Source: Teratosphaeria epicoccoides
Lineage: Eukaryota; Ascomycota; Dothideomycetes; Mycosphaerellales; Teratosphaeriaceae
Assembly (NCBI GenBank): GCA_021401465.1
Contig: JADDMT010000010.1
Span: 62,001 to 126,000, forward strand
Direction of reading: 5' to 3'
DNA: 64,000 bases
Shown: one piece after another, positions 11,201-23,347 of the stretch
Position numbering within the stretch: position 1 is the first letter of the stretch
Layout: each line of letters opens with the position of its first letter
Translations under genes and position numbers: made by a program
Notes under the pieces: generated by a model
The model's database searches: none
The model's input: only the letters and a program-made list of their open reading frames with translations
Told to the model about the DNA's origin: nothing

Positions 11201-13260
11201 CGAAGGCGGTACGTAATAGTACCTAATTACCTTCTAGTCGCGGAAGATGCAGGGCGCTAACCTTAACTATAAGACTCACGACTAAGAGCTTTTAGCTATT
11301 GTTAACAGCTTTAAGGAGTACTAACACTACCTCGAAGGCGTAGCGTACCCTATTAAGGTACTTACTAACTATAACAACCTTCATGGCTTCATAGGCGTAA
11401 AGCAGCTAAGTAGTCGGCAAGCAAGGTAGGCGACTTTCCTCGCTAGCTTTAACTTCGTTATCTAGCATCGTTCTAGAAAGACGAATCCGGCTAACAGTCC
11501 TTCGCGACGACCGGACTATAACACTAGGGAGGAGGGTAACTAACAGCTTCTCCCTATGCTACAAACAAAGCTTGTAGTTTAGGGTAGCGATCTGTTATTA
11601 GCTCCTCTTGTAGGTCGACTGCAGGTCTAATGGGGCCTCACAGCCTCCGCTAGCGACGAACCCTCCTATCTAGCAGTTGTAGCGACCATGTCTAGCTCGA
11701 TCCATGCGGTAGTTAACTAGCTTACATGCGGTAATCATGCGATGTCTAAAGAACCCTTTAAAGAAGTCTCGAGACTTATTCAGCAGTTGCAAGAGCGAGA
11801 ACTAGAGTTAATTAATAACGGTGTAGCCCTCTAGGACACTGTAGGCGGTCCGAAGTACTAGACTAAGTCAGGCGACTTGTAGTACTTTAACAGTAGGCTC
11901 TATGTACCCGCTAACTACGTACTCCGTTTGTAGCTCCTCTGTATTTATCATGATGATGAACTCGCGGGCCATTTTAGCGCAGAGAAGACGAACGCACTTC
12001 TCGGACGCAAATACTAGTAGCCTACGCTAGAACAGGATGTCTCTAACTATGTCAAATCCTGCTAGACGTGCTAGGTTAGCAAATCTCGGCGCTATCGCCC
12101 CTATAGCGATGCTTAGGCGCTCCTACTGCTAGAGAGACTATAGCAGGACTTAACTATAGATTTCATCACTAATTTGCCGCTAGCAAAGTAGAGAGGCAAT
12201 GTAGTTAATGCTGTCCTTGTAGTAGTCAACTAATACTCTAAGATGAATGTCTTCATCCTATGTACGAAAAGATGCATAAGCGGCGAGCTTACGCGACTAC
12301 TTTGCGACGAAGTTATACGGCGCTTTAGTGTCCCCTGAAGTATCCTATTAGATCGAGGTTCTGTCTTTACTAGTAAATACTAGCAAGAATTTGTGTTTAA
12401 GGCGCGTGTTAAGCACTGCCTAAGTATAGCATTCTATCTACAGACTAATAGTTAGACTAAACGTATGAACTAGACTCTTAAGTAGTACCTTTAGTGCTAC
12501 TACGCTAAGAACTAGGATGCCTAGGCTAACGTAATTCCTATGGCGGAATTTGCAGTTAATAATAGCATGTATGCTACTATGCGCATGTCGCTATTTTAGA
12601 TTCTTTATAGCTTTGATCCGGAAATACACCTAGAACCGCCTCGGGACGAGTCTTCTAAGGAGAGGGTGCTAGCCGCTATAGAATTAGCGCGGCGTATACG
12701 CGAGGTACATTCAGTGCTAATAGAACACTAGAAAAAGGCCTCAGAATCCTAGATTAAACATAATAACACCTATGCTAAACCGATGTAGTACGTAGTTAGT
12801 ACGAAGGTGTTACTATTAACGAAGAATCTCAAGCTGAAACTTCTAAGCAAGAAGATGACGCCAAGGTTCGTCAGACCCTTCCGGATACGCGACATAATAG
12901 GCTTACAGGCGTACTAGCTATTATTGCTATTGTCGTATTATGTGCATGACATCTTCTACGTATCTCTACTCGAACTATAGGTATAGCGCGAGGGCAAAGA
13001 GCCTGCGGACCTAATGCTAGTAGCAGAAGAGAACGAAGAGTAGGAAGTCGAGGGTATTAAGGACAGTATGCGGCGTAAGGGCGTAACGTACTATCTAGTA
13101 AAGTAGAAAGGATACCTACCTAAGTACACATAATAGGTTCCGGCCGAAGACTACAAGAACGCTCTAGAAGCTATTCGTGAATTCGAAGAGCAGAGGAGGC
13201 ATAAGCAGGGCTTAAGAAGGTCGATTCGTAGGAAGATAAGGGCTTCGGAGCAGAATTCTT
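8298..13260 (+). pseudogene. G1-B gag-pol (RIP-inactivated)
   Basis: The reading frame starts at ATG 8298 and is recognisable to about 13,260. Order: gag with an acidic stretch (about 8,590-8,625) and capsid-like region; a decayed CCHC zinc knuckle near 9,460 (CYIYRARDY...AAYC, where copy C keeps CYIC); a protease-like segment near 9,680-9,740; reverse transcriptase with YLDDILVYS near 10,690; RNase H near 11,130-11,420; an integrase zinc-binding and core region near 12,000-12,550; and a C-terminal GPFRIRDI-like segment near 12,880. Stops are almost all TAG, where Trp or Gln is expected. The layout is standard for Ty3/Gypsy polyproteins. Confidence 0.88.
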
Positions 13261-13477
13261 AACACATGTATATAGCGCATAACGCGCAGAGTAATAACGA
13301 GAAGCAAACGCCCTACTTATACATCATTGATGCCTAAAGGCACACCTAGAATAAACCTAAGGAGAACAAGAGACATGCTTAGATTAGCTTCGTAGCTAAT
13401 GCTTAGCGACTACTAGTTAGGGGCTTCCTAACTAAACCCGAAGTAGGAGAGTCTTTCTTGTTACGGTCCGCTAGGGA

Positions 13478-14899
13478 CTGCCTACCTACACGAGGTCTAC
13501 TAAACACGCCGAAGCGGCCATGAGTAACAGGGGTAGTAACGCTATGAAGGGAGGCTAGCATCTTCTCCTTTAGTAGGTTGCGAGGGAGCTCGTCTTTAGA
13601 GCCTATAGTAGCTAGAGAACTAGCGACATCCTTACTGCGCCTAGTTACGACGACTACCTTATCCTTAGCATTAGAAGGCGAAGAGACTCAAGCGCGCTTG
13701 CGGCTGTCGCGCTTAGCCCTCGAGATTATCTTGCGCTTCTTGACACGAGTGTCGACTACATCATCGGACTTAGTGTCCCTCTTAGGCGTAACTAGTATAG
13801 TAACACTACAGCGCGAAGGGATCACGTTAGGACCGAAGGTATCCTAGACGTTGTCATCCTCCTTATCCTCAAAGATCTGGCCTAGAGGCTTGTGCCTTAG
13901 CGTCTTGACAGACGTAGTGCAGGTCGCAAGTAGGGAAGGTTCGGCTTCCTTGTCGCTAACCTTAATTTTGGCCCTAGCCTTCTTCTGCTTCTTAGACAGT
14001 AGCGCTAAGGCGGCGTAGGCAGCGGCGCTACAATGTGTTAGCTATACGCACGCGACAGGATTCGAGTAAGTAACTTACGGCTTAGTCCTCAGGACCGGCT
14101 TAGAGGCAGGCTGTCTCTCGGTACGGCGCTAGAGCGTAGCCTTAGCGGCAGGAGCGGTGAATTGCTTGATAACCTTCTTGCGGATTATCCGCGTCTTAAA
14201 GTCATTGTCAATAGAGGCAAGGGCCCCGAGTTGCTAACGCTAACGGCTAGTCGGATATTTCTCGACGCTAACGTTAGCCTAGCGGAGAAAGTCAGCATTC
14301 ATACTTAGAGGGTACCTGCACTATATGCGTACTATAGTAAAGGTCTCGACCCTAACAGTTAGCACCTTTAAGATCTTCTAGACTAAGTCTACGATCAGAC
14401 CTAGACAAACGTTTTCGCCTGTTAGCAGAGAGTCGAAGCGAACACTGCCGTAAGAACGGTTAGTAGTCGCAGTAAAGCACGAGAGGGCGCCAAGCAGGTA
14501 GGCGAGTACCTCGCGGTACTTAGCCTGTAGCCTGTTCATAGTCGGAGCGCCTTTAGTAATCCCCTTGTCGCGCGTACTCTAGAAGTTATCGATGTTACAG
14601 CAGAGCTAGTTGTACTTACCGTATACCTCTTTAGGGAGGTCTTAGCATTTTTGATGCTTGCTATTATAGTTGACATAATTGCGGTAGATACTGCCCTCAT
14701 TAAATCCGCTAACGCAGATCTCGGCTACGCTTTAGTTAGTACAAGTCATGTATACCTCGCGGGTAGGGGACGCCTTACTAACACGCGGAGGAGAGATGTG
14801 TACAGCTTAGCTACTAAGGTTGTCAAGGCATTGTCGACACAAGCGACAATCGCGGGCAGAGCGAGTAGCGTCAAACTTAGTCTACAGCATATAAGCTAT
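13478..14899 (-). pseudogene. Antisense accessory ORF of G1, copy B
   Basis: Collinear with 2661-4082 and 44758-46179. In this copy the start ATG has become ATA (complement of 14897-14899). The codon that is a terminal TAG in copies C and D is CAG here (13478-13480), so the ancestral frame may have continued about 35 codons further, to a TAA near 13,410. The cysteine-rich N-terminus and the basic segment are recognisable. It is oriented tail-to-tail with gag-pol. Confidence 0.65.
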
Positions 14900-15683
14900 T
14901 ATAGCTAAGACAGGTTAATTGATCTTGATTAATTGATTAAAGAAGAAGAAGCTCTAGTATAGACCTGCAGACATAGCGAGGCGCAAGCTAAGCGAAATAG
15001 GAGCGGAGGTTGATGTTAGTGTCTTAGAACAGGAAGTTTAGGAAAGCGACGAGGTTTTTATACCCTCTGACAGCCCCCCTGTTACCTACCGCAACCATTA
15101 AGCTAGTAACTTGAACTACATGCGCAGAGTACCTGCCTTTAGTTAACTTACAAGGGGACCGAATAATGTAATAACGGATAACGCGGCTATTACGCATGTA
15201 CGCTAACTACACTCATGCTAGCCTACTAGCATGAAAATGTGGCGAGGCCCGCGCTAGGAGCGCGCTCCTGCCGTTTCGAGCGGCGCGCGCAGAGCGTCCG
15301 CGTACTTTCCTACTACCCTAAGGTTCTACAACACATTCTTCACAGTCACGACTAAATAGGGACAGCCAAGCTACTTAGCGAGGCCGGCGCGCATGCTCGC
15401 CCTATAATTTCAAGGATTAACTGAAGTACATTCTTGTAGTGTCCTAATATCTCGATCTGCATGTAAAGCGAAGGTATTACAAAGCCGCCTAACATGTGAC
15501 AGGTTAAAACCCGCCCGAGTTAGCAGCCTCCGCCCTGTACTCGCTACGAAGGTATTAAGGTATGTGCATAACACATGTTACGTAGGCTATCTACCTATTT
15601 ACCCTTACGCGGTGTAAGCGTGCTACATCCTATACCCTTCACGTTCCGCGTGTATTACTCGGTAAGGCTAGGGACATCGTTAT

Positions 15684-15697
15684 AGGAGGAGGGGCAG
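15684..15697 (+). other. G1-B polypurine tract
   Basis: AGGAGGAGGGGCAG immediately before the 3' LTR, as expected of the plus-strand primer. The same sequence is at 46964-46977 in G1-C. Confidence 0.7.
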
Positions 15698-16057
15698 TAA
15701 TACGGTTGATACTAGGGGGCTGTTAGAACCGCATAGGTTCTAATGCCCGCCCTTAGCATGTAGTGACTCTACTACATATAGTAAGGGGGTCCTTCGTATA
15801 TACGTTAGCTCGTATGTCGTCTAAGAGGGATTAGTTGTCGACGTAGGACGCCCCTACGTCGCTGACCCTACAGTACCCCTGTAGGGTTAGGCTTAGACAT
15901 GCTTTCCCTAATTAAGGAGCGTCGGGGGTTATAAGTACCCTTAGCGCTACCTCTGCGATAAGCAGAAAGCAGCGCTGTCTTGTACCTACTAAAAGGTCGG
16001 ATTACTCTGTTACACTGCGAGATATTTCTATATCATATAGCATATACATCTATATCA
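15698..16057 (+). repeat. G1-B 3' LTR
   Basis: 360 bp, ends ATATCA with the terminal CA preserved. Followed by TSD copy CATCG (16058-16062). Confidence 0.92.
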
Positions 16058-16639
16058 CATCGTTAGGGCCAGGATAGCATGAAGTCCTATACTTAGTGTC
16101 AAGAGTTAAAGCTTGTTTGTCAGGTACACATTTCCTTAGGGAAATGTTCGCAATGTCACTTTAGTAACTGTCGAAGTTACGACATAAAGGTAACAGAGGT
16201 CGAATAGAAGAAGTTAGGCAATTAGCAGAAAAGACTAATTACTAATCTCGATTGTGCGAAGGCGGTCCTAGCCGAGGCTTCGCAGAAGATGATAGAGGCG
16301 CATGCAAAGGAGATACGTCTTCGAAAACAGTTAGACGCGGTTGACTAGGAGGTCGAGGATAGTCGCGCTCTCGAGGAGCGTAAGATCAGGGAGGATGAGG
16401 CCGAGGAACAGGCTCTCTCGCAGGCTAGGTTCCTTCTTGACCTAGATCCTTTAGCAGGCCTCGCTCTTAGTCCTACGACATAGAGCGTAATAGAGGGTTT
16501 TACTAACGCCTCATATTAGGGTTTCCTAGATAGCGTGATAGCCGAGCCGATCGACGGCGTCCCGCAGGAGTCTAGTCATGGCTTAGGATCTTCTTCCTAG
16601 GTTCGTTCCTTTCTCGAAACTCCGTATCTTTTGCTAACA

Positions 16640-19600
16640 GTTCCGCAGATGTTCTAGGGGTTCCTAGGTGTTCTCGGTACTCCTATATCCTTCCCATTTT
16701 ACTAAGTACTCTTGCTGTCTGTCCTGCTAGCGAGTGTCGACAATCTTCTCAATAGAGTACTCCGGTTCTTCTACTTCAGGGTCGAGTAGTAAGGGTTCCG
16801 TTTGTAGTGTAGTGTCTAGCGCTACTTGTTCTAGTAGAGAGACATAGAACATAGGGTGTATTCTCATCTGCTTAGGTACCTGTAACTTAAAATTAACTAG
16901 TCCTTTCTTAGCCTTAATCCTAAATGGTCCTAGTTTTACAGCGTCTAGTTTTTTACTCGGCTTGTCTGATTTGATGTGATAGCGGAGGAGATACACCTTG
17001 TCCCCCTCCTTTAGAATTAGTCCCTTAATTCTCTTACGATTCGCGTACTATGCCATGTTCTACTAATAGAACTGCAGGTCGAGTCGTGCTTCTGTTTACA
17101 GTTAGCGTAGATGTTCTACTCGTCTAAGTGCTACTAGGTTCGGATTACTAGCTAAGACATCTAGGATGTCTTTTATAGCTGATCTATATGCTATCTGAAA
17201 AGGCAAGAGTCCTGTCGACTCTGCTAGCATACTATTATACGCGAGCTGTGCTATTAGCAACAATTCTACCTAGTTGTTCTAGTCCCTATTCACATAGGAT
17301 CGAAGGTACTATTCTAACGTCTGATTTAGACGTTCTGTCTGTCTATCTGTCTAAGGGTAGAAGGAAGTACTTAGTCGATGTTTAACCTAGAATTGTCTCA
17401 TTAGGGCTCTCTAGAAGTTAGAGGTAAACACAGACCCTCGATCCGTTACTAGGTCCTATAGCATGCCATGTAGTGCTACTACCCATTTAATGAAGACATG
17501 CGCGATATCTTTAGTCTTGAAGTCTTCGTAGTAAGGGATAAACTTCCTAAACTTAGTGAATTAGTCGACTACTACTATGATCCCGTCAAAGAACTCATTC
17601 GTAGCAGGTTCTCTGAACTAAGGTAGTTTAACGATGAAATCCATAGCGAGCGATTCCTATAGCCGTTAAGGTACCTTAAGTAGTCGTAGTAGCCTATACA
17701 GTTTATAATAGTCGTGCTTACTTCGTTAGCAAGTTACACATTAACGGACGTAGTCCTCGATTGCCTTGCTCATCCTAGGGAAGTAATATTCTTGTTAGAG
17801 AATTTGCTTCATTTTAGACACTCCTAGGTGTCCTGCCTAAGGTACGTCATGTTAGAGTCATAGTAGCTCTAACTGTAAAGACGTTAGCATGTATACTAAT
17901 CCTTGAAACAGAAGGATTCTATCTTCGTCTTCCTAATCCTCCTGTCCATTAATGTCGTCGCGGACAGCAAGTGCAGTTAGGTCGTAGACTAGCGCGTTCT
18001 TCAGGTCGTCCTAAAATTCACTAGTCTATGTGATAGTCGTAGCCGCGAGTCGGTTGACTCCTAGCGTGCTATCGCTATTTTCCTAGAGAATAGCATGTTT
18101 CTCCTGCTTCACGCCCTTCATGTAGTCTGTCTAGTAGCTAAGTGCATCAGCGCGCGCGTTATCGGTCCCCTTGCGATAGACGATCTTGCAGTTAAAACTA
18201 GAGAGCTCCTTACTCTACCGAACCTGTCGTCAGTTTAACTCTTTCGTCGTTATGAAGTATCGCAAGTTCTCATAGTCTGTGTAGACCGCGACCTAGTGCT
18301 TAGAACCTTCTAAGTAGACTCGCCAGGCCTTGTAGGCATCTACTATGGCTAGAAGTTCTTTGTCGTAGACGTCGTAATAGAGTTTAGGTCTAGACAATTT
18401 CCTCGAGTAGTAGGCGACTAGCTGTAGTCGTCTACTCGGTCCTAGTTGACTTAAGCATGCCCCGAGCGCTACGTTAGAGGCATCTGTTTCGACTATGATA
18501 GGCTTATCTAGGTCGAATACAAGTAAGATCAGCTAATCTGTGAATTGTCGCTTAAGTTCCTTGAAGGCATTCCGTTAGGCGTCGTCCTACACAAATGGCG
18601 TATCCTTCGTAGTAAGAGTCGTAAGTAGTGCCGTAATCTTCGAATAGTTCGCCACAAATCTTCGGTAGAAGTTAGCGAAGCTAAGGAAGGACTATACTTC
18701 CTTAACATTAGTCGGCGTAGGCTACTCTTTTACGACTTAGACTTTCTTAGTGTCTATCTTGATTCTATTCTATGCTACTACGTAGCTAAGGAATTGTACT
18801 TCCTGCTTATGAAACTTGCTCTTCTAAGGCTTAACCTTTAACCGGTAATCCTAGAGTTTCTGAAGTACCTTGCGCACGTAAGTCCTATGCTCTTCGATCG
18901 TCCGGGAGTAGACAAGGATGTCGTCTAGGTATATAACTACAAAGACGTTAAGGTACTCTCGTAGCACATTATTAATAAATGCCTGCTATGTAGCTAGGGC
19001 GTTTGTTAACCTAAATAGCATAACTATGTACTTGTAGTGTCCGAACCTAGTTTAGAACGCAGTCTTCTATTCTTCGCCTTCCTTAATTCGAATTCGGTTA
19101 TACACTCTAGGTATGTCGAACTTCGAGAACTACATTACTCCTTGTAGGCAGTCCTGCAATTCTAAGAGCAAAGGAATCGGATAACTATTCTTTATTATGA
19201 TGTCGTTTAATCTATGATAATCTATGTAGAGTCGCTAGTCATCTTCCCCCTTAGGCATAAACAGGATTAGGTATCTGGCTAGGGACTACGACTTACAGAT
19301 GAAGCCTTTCCAGAGGTTGTCTTCTAGGTATTTCCGGAGAATCTCTAGTTTCGCCGCTAATAACAGGCGAACTAATTGCTTCGTCAGTGTCTTGCTAGGG
19401 AGTAAGGGTATCCCGTAGTCCTACTCCTAGTGTTCTAGCAGAGCTTCTTAGTTAGGTTCTTCCTCGAAAAGAGTAGCGAACTCTTTATACTTATTAGGAA
19501 CTGTGAATTCGACCCTGACTTCCGTTTGCGTTGCTTTGACCTATAGGACGTGTACTTCCTGTTCTAGATCCTTAATAGCGGCTACTATCTCGCTTGAAGT

Positions 19601-21867
19601 CATAGCACATATTTCGATCTTGCCTAGTACGTCATACACTACAGGTAGAGGTATCGATCTTAAGAGTTCTAGGAACTAGATCCTCTTATTCTTCTAGTCG
19701 ATATAGGGGTTAGCGTTTCTTAGCCATAGTAACCCTAGTACTACATCCGAGCCTAGTAACTCCGTGATGTCAAACTAGAGCATCTCTTAGTAGCGTCCTA
19801 TCCGTAGAGGCATCATCTCGGTTTCTTTGTCAACTACTCCTTAGTTGTACGTAACTAGCTTTCTATTAATCGCTTGTAGCGAGAAAGCATTCGTCTTCGC
19901 CTATAGCTTTATCCTAGCTGTCCTGGCGAACTTAGGCATCATGAAGATTCTAGTATACCCTGAATCTATTAAGGCCCTAGCTAGCGTCTCGTCGATGTGT
20001 ACCTATACTCTAAGGTTGTTCGCGTATCTGGCGCTAATCGCGGCACATTGTTACAGCCCTGTCTAGTCCGTCTGTAGGTCTAATTCTAGCAGACCTTGTC
20101 GTTTCCCGAATAACTGTCTTTACGGACTAGTTCAGGGATCGTATAGTCTCGACTTCTTCTCTAAGCGTTACCGTTTTCTGGCCTAAGAGGTCGTTCTCGC
20201 TCTTAGCCTCGCTGTTCCTGCGCGTTTCTTGCGTACTCTATCTTTAAGTGATAGACTCGGAGTCATAGCGCTCGTGGAATCTGAAAACCTTTGTGGGTCA
20301 GGTAGCCTCCCTAGGGCGTAAACTCTACCCTAAACAGTATAATTTCTTGGACAACTTTCTGATGCGCGTGAGGTTAAGCTACGACTAGTAGTCTCCTTAG
20401 GTGTCGTTGCATACGGTCGGCTAGTTCGTCATACTAAAGCTAGTTAACATGTTATACTCTATTAATCTATAGGCAAGCCTAAGCCTACTAGTTCTGTATG
20501 ATTCGGATAATATCGAGTCTAATGTCATGCGGCGGCATAGCCTATCGCTCTATGCTCTTGTCTTCCTCGGAATCAGGAATGACGGCTTCGACAATCTCGT
20601 AGTTGTCGTCTAAACCTTCTTCTTCTTCTTCTAGCTCCTGTTGCCTCAGGACTGTCGCACTAGAAGGTGTACCCCTTAGTGCACAGATCGACTATGCCTT
20701 GTTTCGGCTAGGGTACTATCCGGAACTATCTTTATCACTCATGTGAATTCGACAATCGTCGTCGTAGCACGTAGTCTAAGTAAGTGCGGCATAGTCCGGT
20801 TCTCGAGTAGTAGCGGCCTTTTGCTAAGGCGCCGTTATTGTCGCGCGAGCCTGCTCTATCCTAGGCAGTTCCTGTCGTTGCTTCTTAGCAAAACACTTGT
20901 AGGCAAAGTGTCCTTTCTTTCTACAGTTATGGCACTCGAGATTACTCTTGTCGAATGGCTTCTTCAGACCATTCTAGGGAGGAGAGCCCTTCCGCGGCTT
21001 TCCTCAGGGTCTATTCCTTAGACGCCCCTTAGTCGCATCTAACTCCATAGGTTAGAGATTATAGTAATCGCTTTGCCATTTCGGTGCTAATCGTTAGACC
21101 TTATAGTTAGCCTGTGCTAGCTTACGATTTCTATGTTGTCGTTCTTGCTGTCGTTCCTAGATGCGATTATCGATTCTAATCGCGAGATCGCTTATTTCCT
21201 TGAATGTCGTTAGCTGATCTCCTCAGGCAATTTCGTCTTTAACCGTCTCCTTTAGTCCCTAGTAGAACTAAGCGGCTAAAGCATTATCATTCTCGTCGAC
21301 TTAAGCAGAGAGGGTCTAAAAGTCCGCGCGTTACTTGATAGCAGAACCCTTCTGCTAGATTCCTAGGAGAGCTCTCTCGGCCTCTTGTTGCTTATTACTA
21401 AGCCTAAAAGCTTCGCGTAATGCCTTAAACAAAGACTTGTCTAAGTTAAGAATCTCCCTAGTTGTCGTCTTCCTAGCTTTGACGTTGCTAACGTGATCTA
21501 GATAATCTGTTAGATAAGGCTAGATAAATTCGAACACTAGTCCCTTTAGGTAAGAGACAATGTACATCATTTGCTTATGATATGTTATAAACCATTCCGT
21601 ATCCACGTTAAATGCTAACTAGCATTGTAGGATAAACATCTCGACTTAAGATCGTTGTCCTGTAAACTCTGTAGGGCTTCCTATCTTGAAGCTATTATTA
21701 CTATGTCTATTCCTAGTAGTTAAACCTGCGACAGATGCTAGAGCTATCTCGCTAAGGTAAATGGATTCGAGCTACTACGTAATTTAAGGTATAGTAGCAA
21801 CTTGTTCTCGTAGTGTTAGTTGATTGTCGCTAGAAGTTAAACTAACAGCTAAAGAACTACTTAACAT
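16640..21867 (-). pseudogene. G2-1 gag-pol with chromodomain (RIP-inactivated)
   Basis: Minus-strand frame from the ATG complementary to 21865-21867. Gag carries a CCHC zinc knuckle (C-x2-C-x4-H-x4-C, encoded about 20,939-20,898) followed by a basic linker. Reverse transcriptase has YLDDILVYS near 18,935-18,910. RNase H and integrase follow, and the integrase C-terminus has a GPF/Y-like segment (KLGPFRIKAKKGLV) near 16,930. A chromodomain (EYSIEKIVDTR then EYLVKWEGYRSTENT) is encoded about 16,765-16,640. This tail defines chromoviruses, whose chromodomains are thought to direct integration toward marked heterochromatin. Multiple TAG codons break it. Confidence 0.88.
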
Positions 21868-21926
21868 AGGCGTACGTTAAGCGCTCGACAAGTCCCCTGA
21901 TGCTTCCTTAGAAGTAGTGCTCAAAA

Positions 21927-22397
21927 TGTTATAAGGGTAGGTGCTAATAGCAGGAAGGTAACTAGGTATTAGACTCGCAGAGCTATGAAGAATATCGATA
22001 ATAGTAGTTAACCTTGTATTTAACTATCCCCTAGGGAAAGGGAATTGAATTAAGCACGAAGCTCCTAACTGCCTATCCTGAAGCTATCCCTATATACTAG
22101 AGAGACAGAGTAGCTCTGTTAGATCTGTTAACAGACCCGACAGATCTATGTCTATAGATCTGTAGACTAACCCTACAGATCTAAGGGTCTATTATCCCGT
22201 GACAGATCCCTTCTTCCTTGTAGGCCTGTAGATCTATAGACTAACCCTACAGATCTAGGGATCTATCCTCACGTGACAGATCCTTTCTCCTATGACTATG
22301 CCTATAACTCATAGTACTCCTATAACTATACCTATAACTTATAGCACTTAGGACCCTCATGATCCTAAAACCTACAGTACTCCTGACACTTATGACA
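21927..22397 (-). repeat. G2-1 5' LTR (471 bp)
   Basis: Begins TGTTATAAGGG and ends CTTATGACA, so its ends form an inverted repeat (intact as TGTCATAAG/CTTATGACA in G2-2). It contains three AGATCT-centred inverted repeats and CATAGTACT-like short repeats, as do both G2-2 LTRs. Confidence 0.88.
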
Positions 22398-22787
22398 CCT
22401 AAGCTACAGAGTAGGTGGTTAATCATGACTAGTGTAGACAAGCGGTATAGGCGAGAGGACTCATGTATTAACTAAACTATGCTAATAACAATAAACACTA
22501 GCGTAGCTCTAGTAAGAGGCGAAACGTAAAGACTTACTAGAGCGGGCACATAGTAAGTGTAATTATTGACTCTACGTAGCGGCGTAGTTAATAATAATAG
22601 CTATAGGACACGAAGCTCGACTGTAAAGGACAAAGACTAAGGCAATAGTAAGAGCTAAGCTTTGCTAGAGGTAGAGGCAAAAAATGCTAGGTAAGTATGC
22701 TAGTAGTATACTAACGTTATACTACTAACATACTACTAGCACTTTAATATTAATGGGAGGTACTAGTAGTAGTTTAGTAGCTATAGG
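22398..22787. other. Non-coding spacer between G2-1 and G2-2
   Basis: 390 bp of AT-richer sequence with short TACTAG/CTAGTA repeats near 22,700-22,780 and no credible ORF. With 29,794-30,543 it forms the pre-insertion target of G2-2. It may be an older repeat, but I cannot match it to anything else in the window. Confidence 0.5.
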
Positions 22788-23271
22788 TGTCATAAGGGTA
22801 GGTGCCGATAGCAGGAAGGTGACTAGGTGTTAGACTCGCAGAGCTGTGAAGAATATCGACAATAGCGGTTAACCTTGTAACTGACTATCCCCTAGGGAAA
22901 GGGAATGGAGAATTAAGCACGAAGCTCCTAACTGCCTGTCCTAAAGCTAGCCCTATATACTAGAGAGACAGAGCAGCTCTGTTAGATCTGTCGACAGACC
23001 CGACAGATCTGTGTCTGTAGATCTATAGACTAACCCTATAGATCTAAGGGTCTATCATCCTGTGACAGATCCCTTCTTCCTTGTAGGCCTATAGATCTGT
23101 AGACTAACCCTACAGATCCGGGGATCTATCCTCACGTGACAGATCCTTTCTCCTATAACTATGCCTATGACTTATAGTACTCCTATAATAGTACTATGAC
23201 TCATAGTACTTAGGACCCTCACGATCCTGTATCCTATAGTACTCTAGATAGTACTCCTGACACTTATGACA
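22788..23271 (-). repeat. G2-2 3' LTR (484 bp) with three stem-loop repeats
   Basis: TGTCATAAGGG to CTTATGACA. Inverted repeats with 7-nt loops: arms 22984-22993/23001-23010, 23018-23028/23036-23046 and 23094-23102/23110-23118. Loops are ACAGACC, ACTAACC and ACTAACC. Confidence 0.92.
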
Positions 23272-23347
23272 CTATCCCTCTCTTAGCCTAGCTCGTCCCT
23301 AAGCTACCTTATTAGTGCGGGGTTTCTCTTGTTCTTTCTTTTGCGCT

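Larger units (their letters stand above)
7889..16057 (+). mobile_element. G1-B: complete Ty3/Gypsy element (8169 bp)
   Basis: LTRs of 360 bp at 7889-8248 and 15698-16057 flank gag-pol on the plus strand and an antisense accessory ORF on the minus strand. A purine-rich tract (15684-15697) precedes the 3' LTR. The TSD is TATCG on the left and CATCG on the right, a one-base difference of RIP type (CA to TA). The unoccupied site, TATCG, is at 23441-23445 in G2-2. Order gag, protease, reverse transcriptase, RNase H, integrase makes it Ty3/Gypsy. Heavy RIP makes it non-autonomous. Confidence 0.93.
7794..16600 (+). pseudogene. Antisense accessory ORF of G2-1, interrupted by G1-B
   Basis: The ORF starts at ATG 7794, runs to 7888, is interrupted by G1-B (7889-16057), and resumes to TAG at 16598-16600. 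From the internal ATG 16079 to the TAG is 522 bp, the same as in G2-2. The fragment before the insertion encodes the basic KRK stretch; the part after it encodes the Cys module and coiled coil. Here the codon corresponding to a G2-2 stop (23435) is CGA, showing that stop to be a mutated Arg codon. The insertion alone would have inactivated this copy. Confidence 0.65.
7711..22397 (-). mobile_element. G2-1: chromovirus-type Ty3/Gypsy, split by G1-B, 3' LTR lost
   Basis: Minus-strand G2 copy in two pieces, 7711-7888 and 16058-22397, separated by G1-B with a 5-bp TSD (TATCG 7884-7888; CATCG 16058-16062). It retains the 5' LTR (21927-22397), gag-pol and the antisense accessory ORF. The left end begins a few bases after the position where the 3' LTR ends in G2-2, so the 3' LTR is missing at the junction with G1-D. 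Confidence 0.88.

Noticed and set aside
22950..23130. CRISPR-like regular repeats in G2 LTRs
   Set aside because: Repeats are inverted-repeat pairs inside LTRs of a eukaryotic retroelement, without unique spacers.
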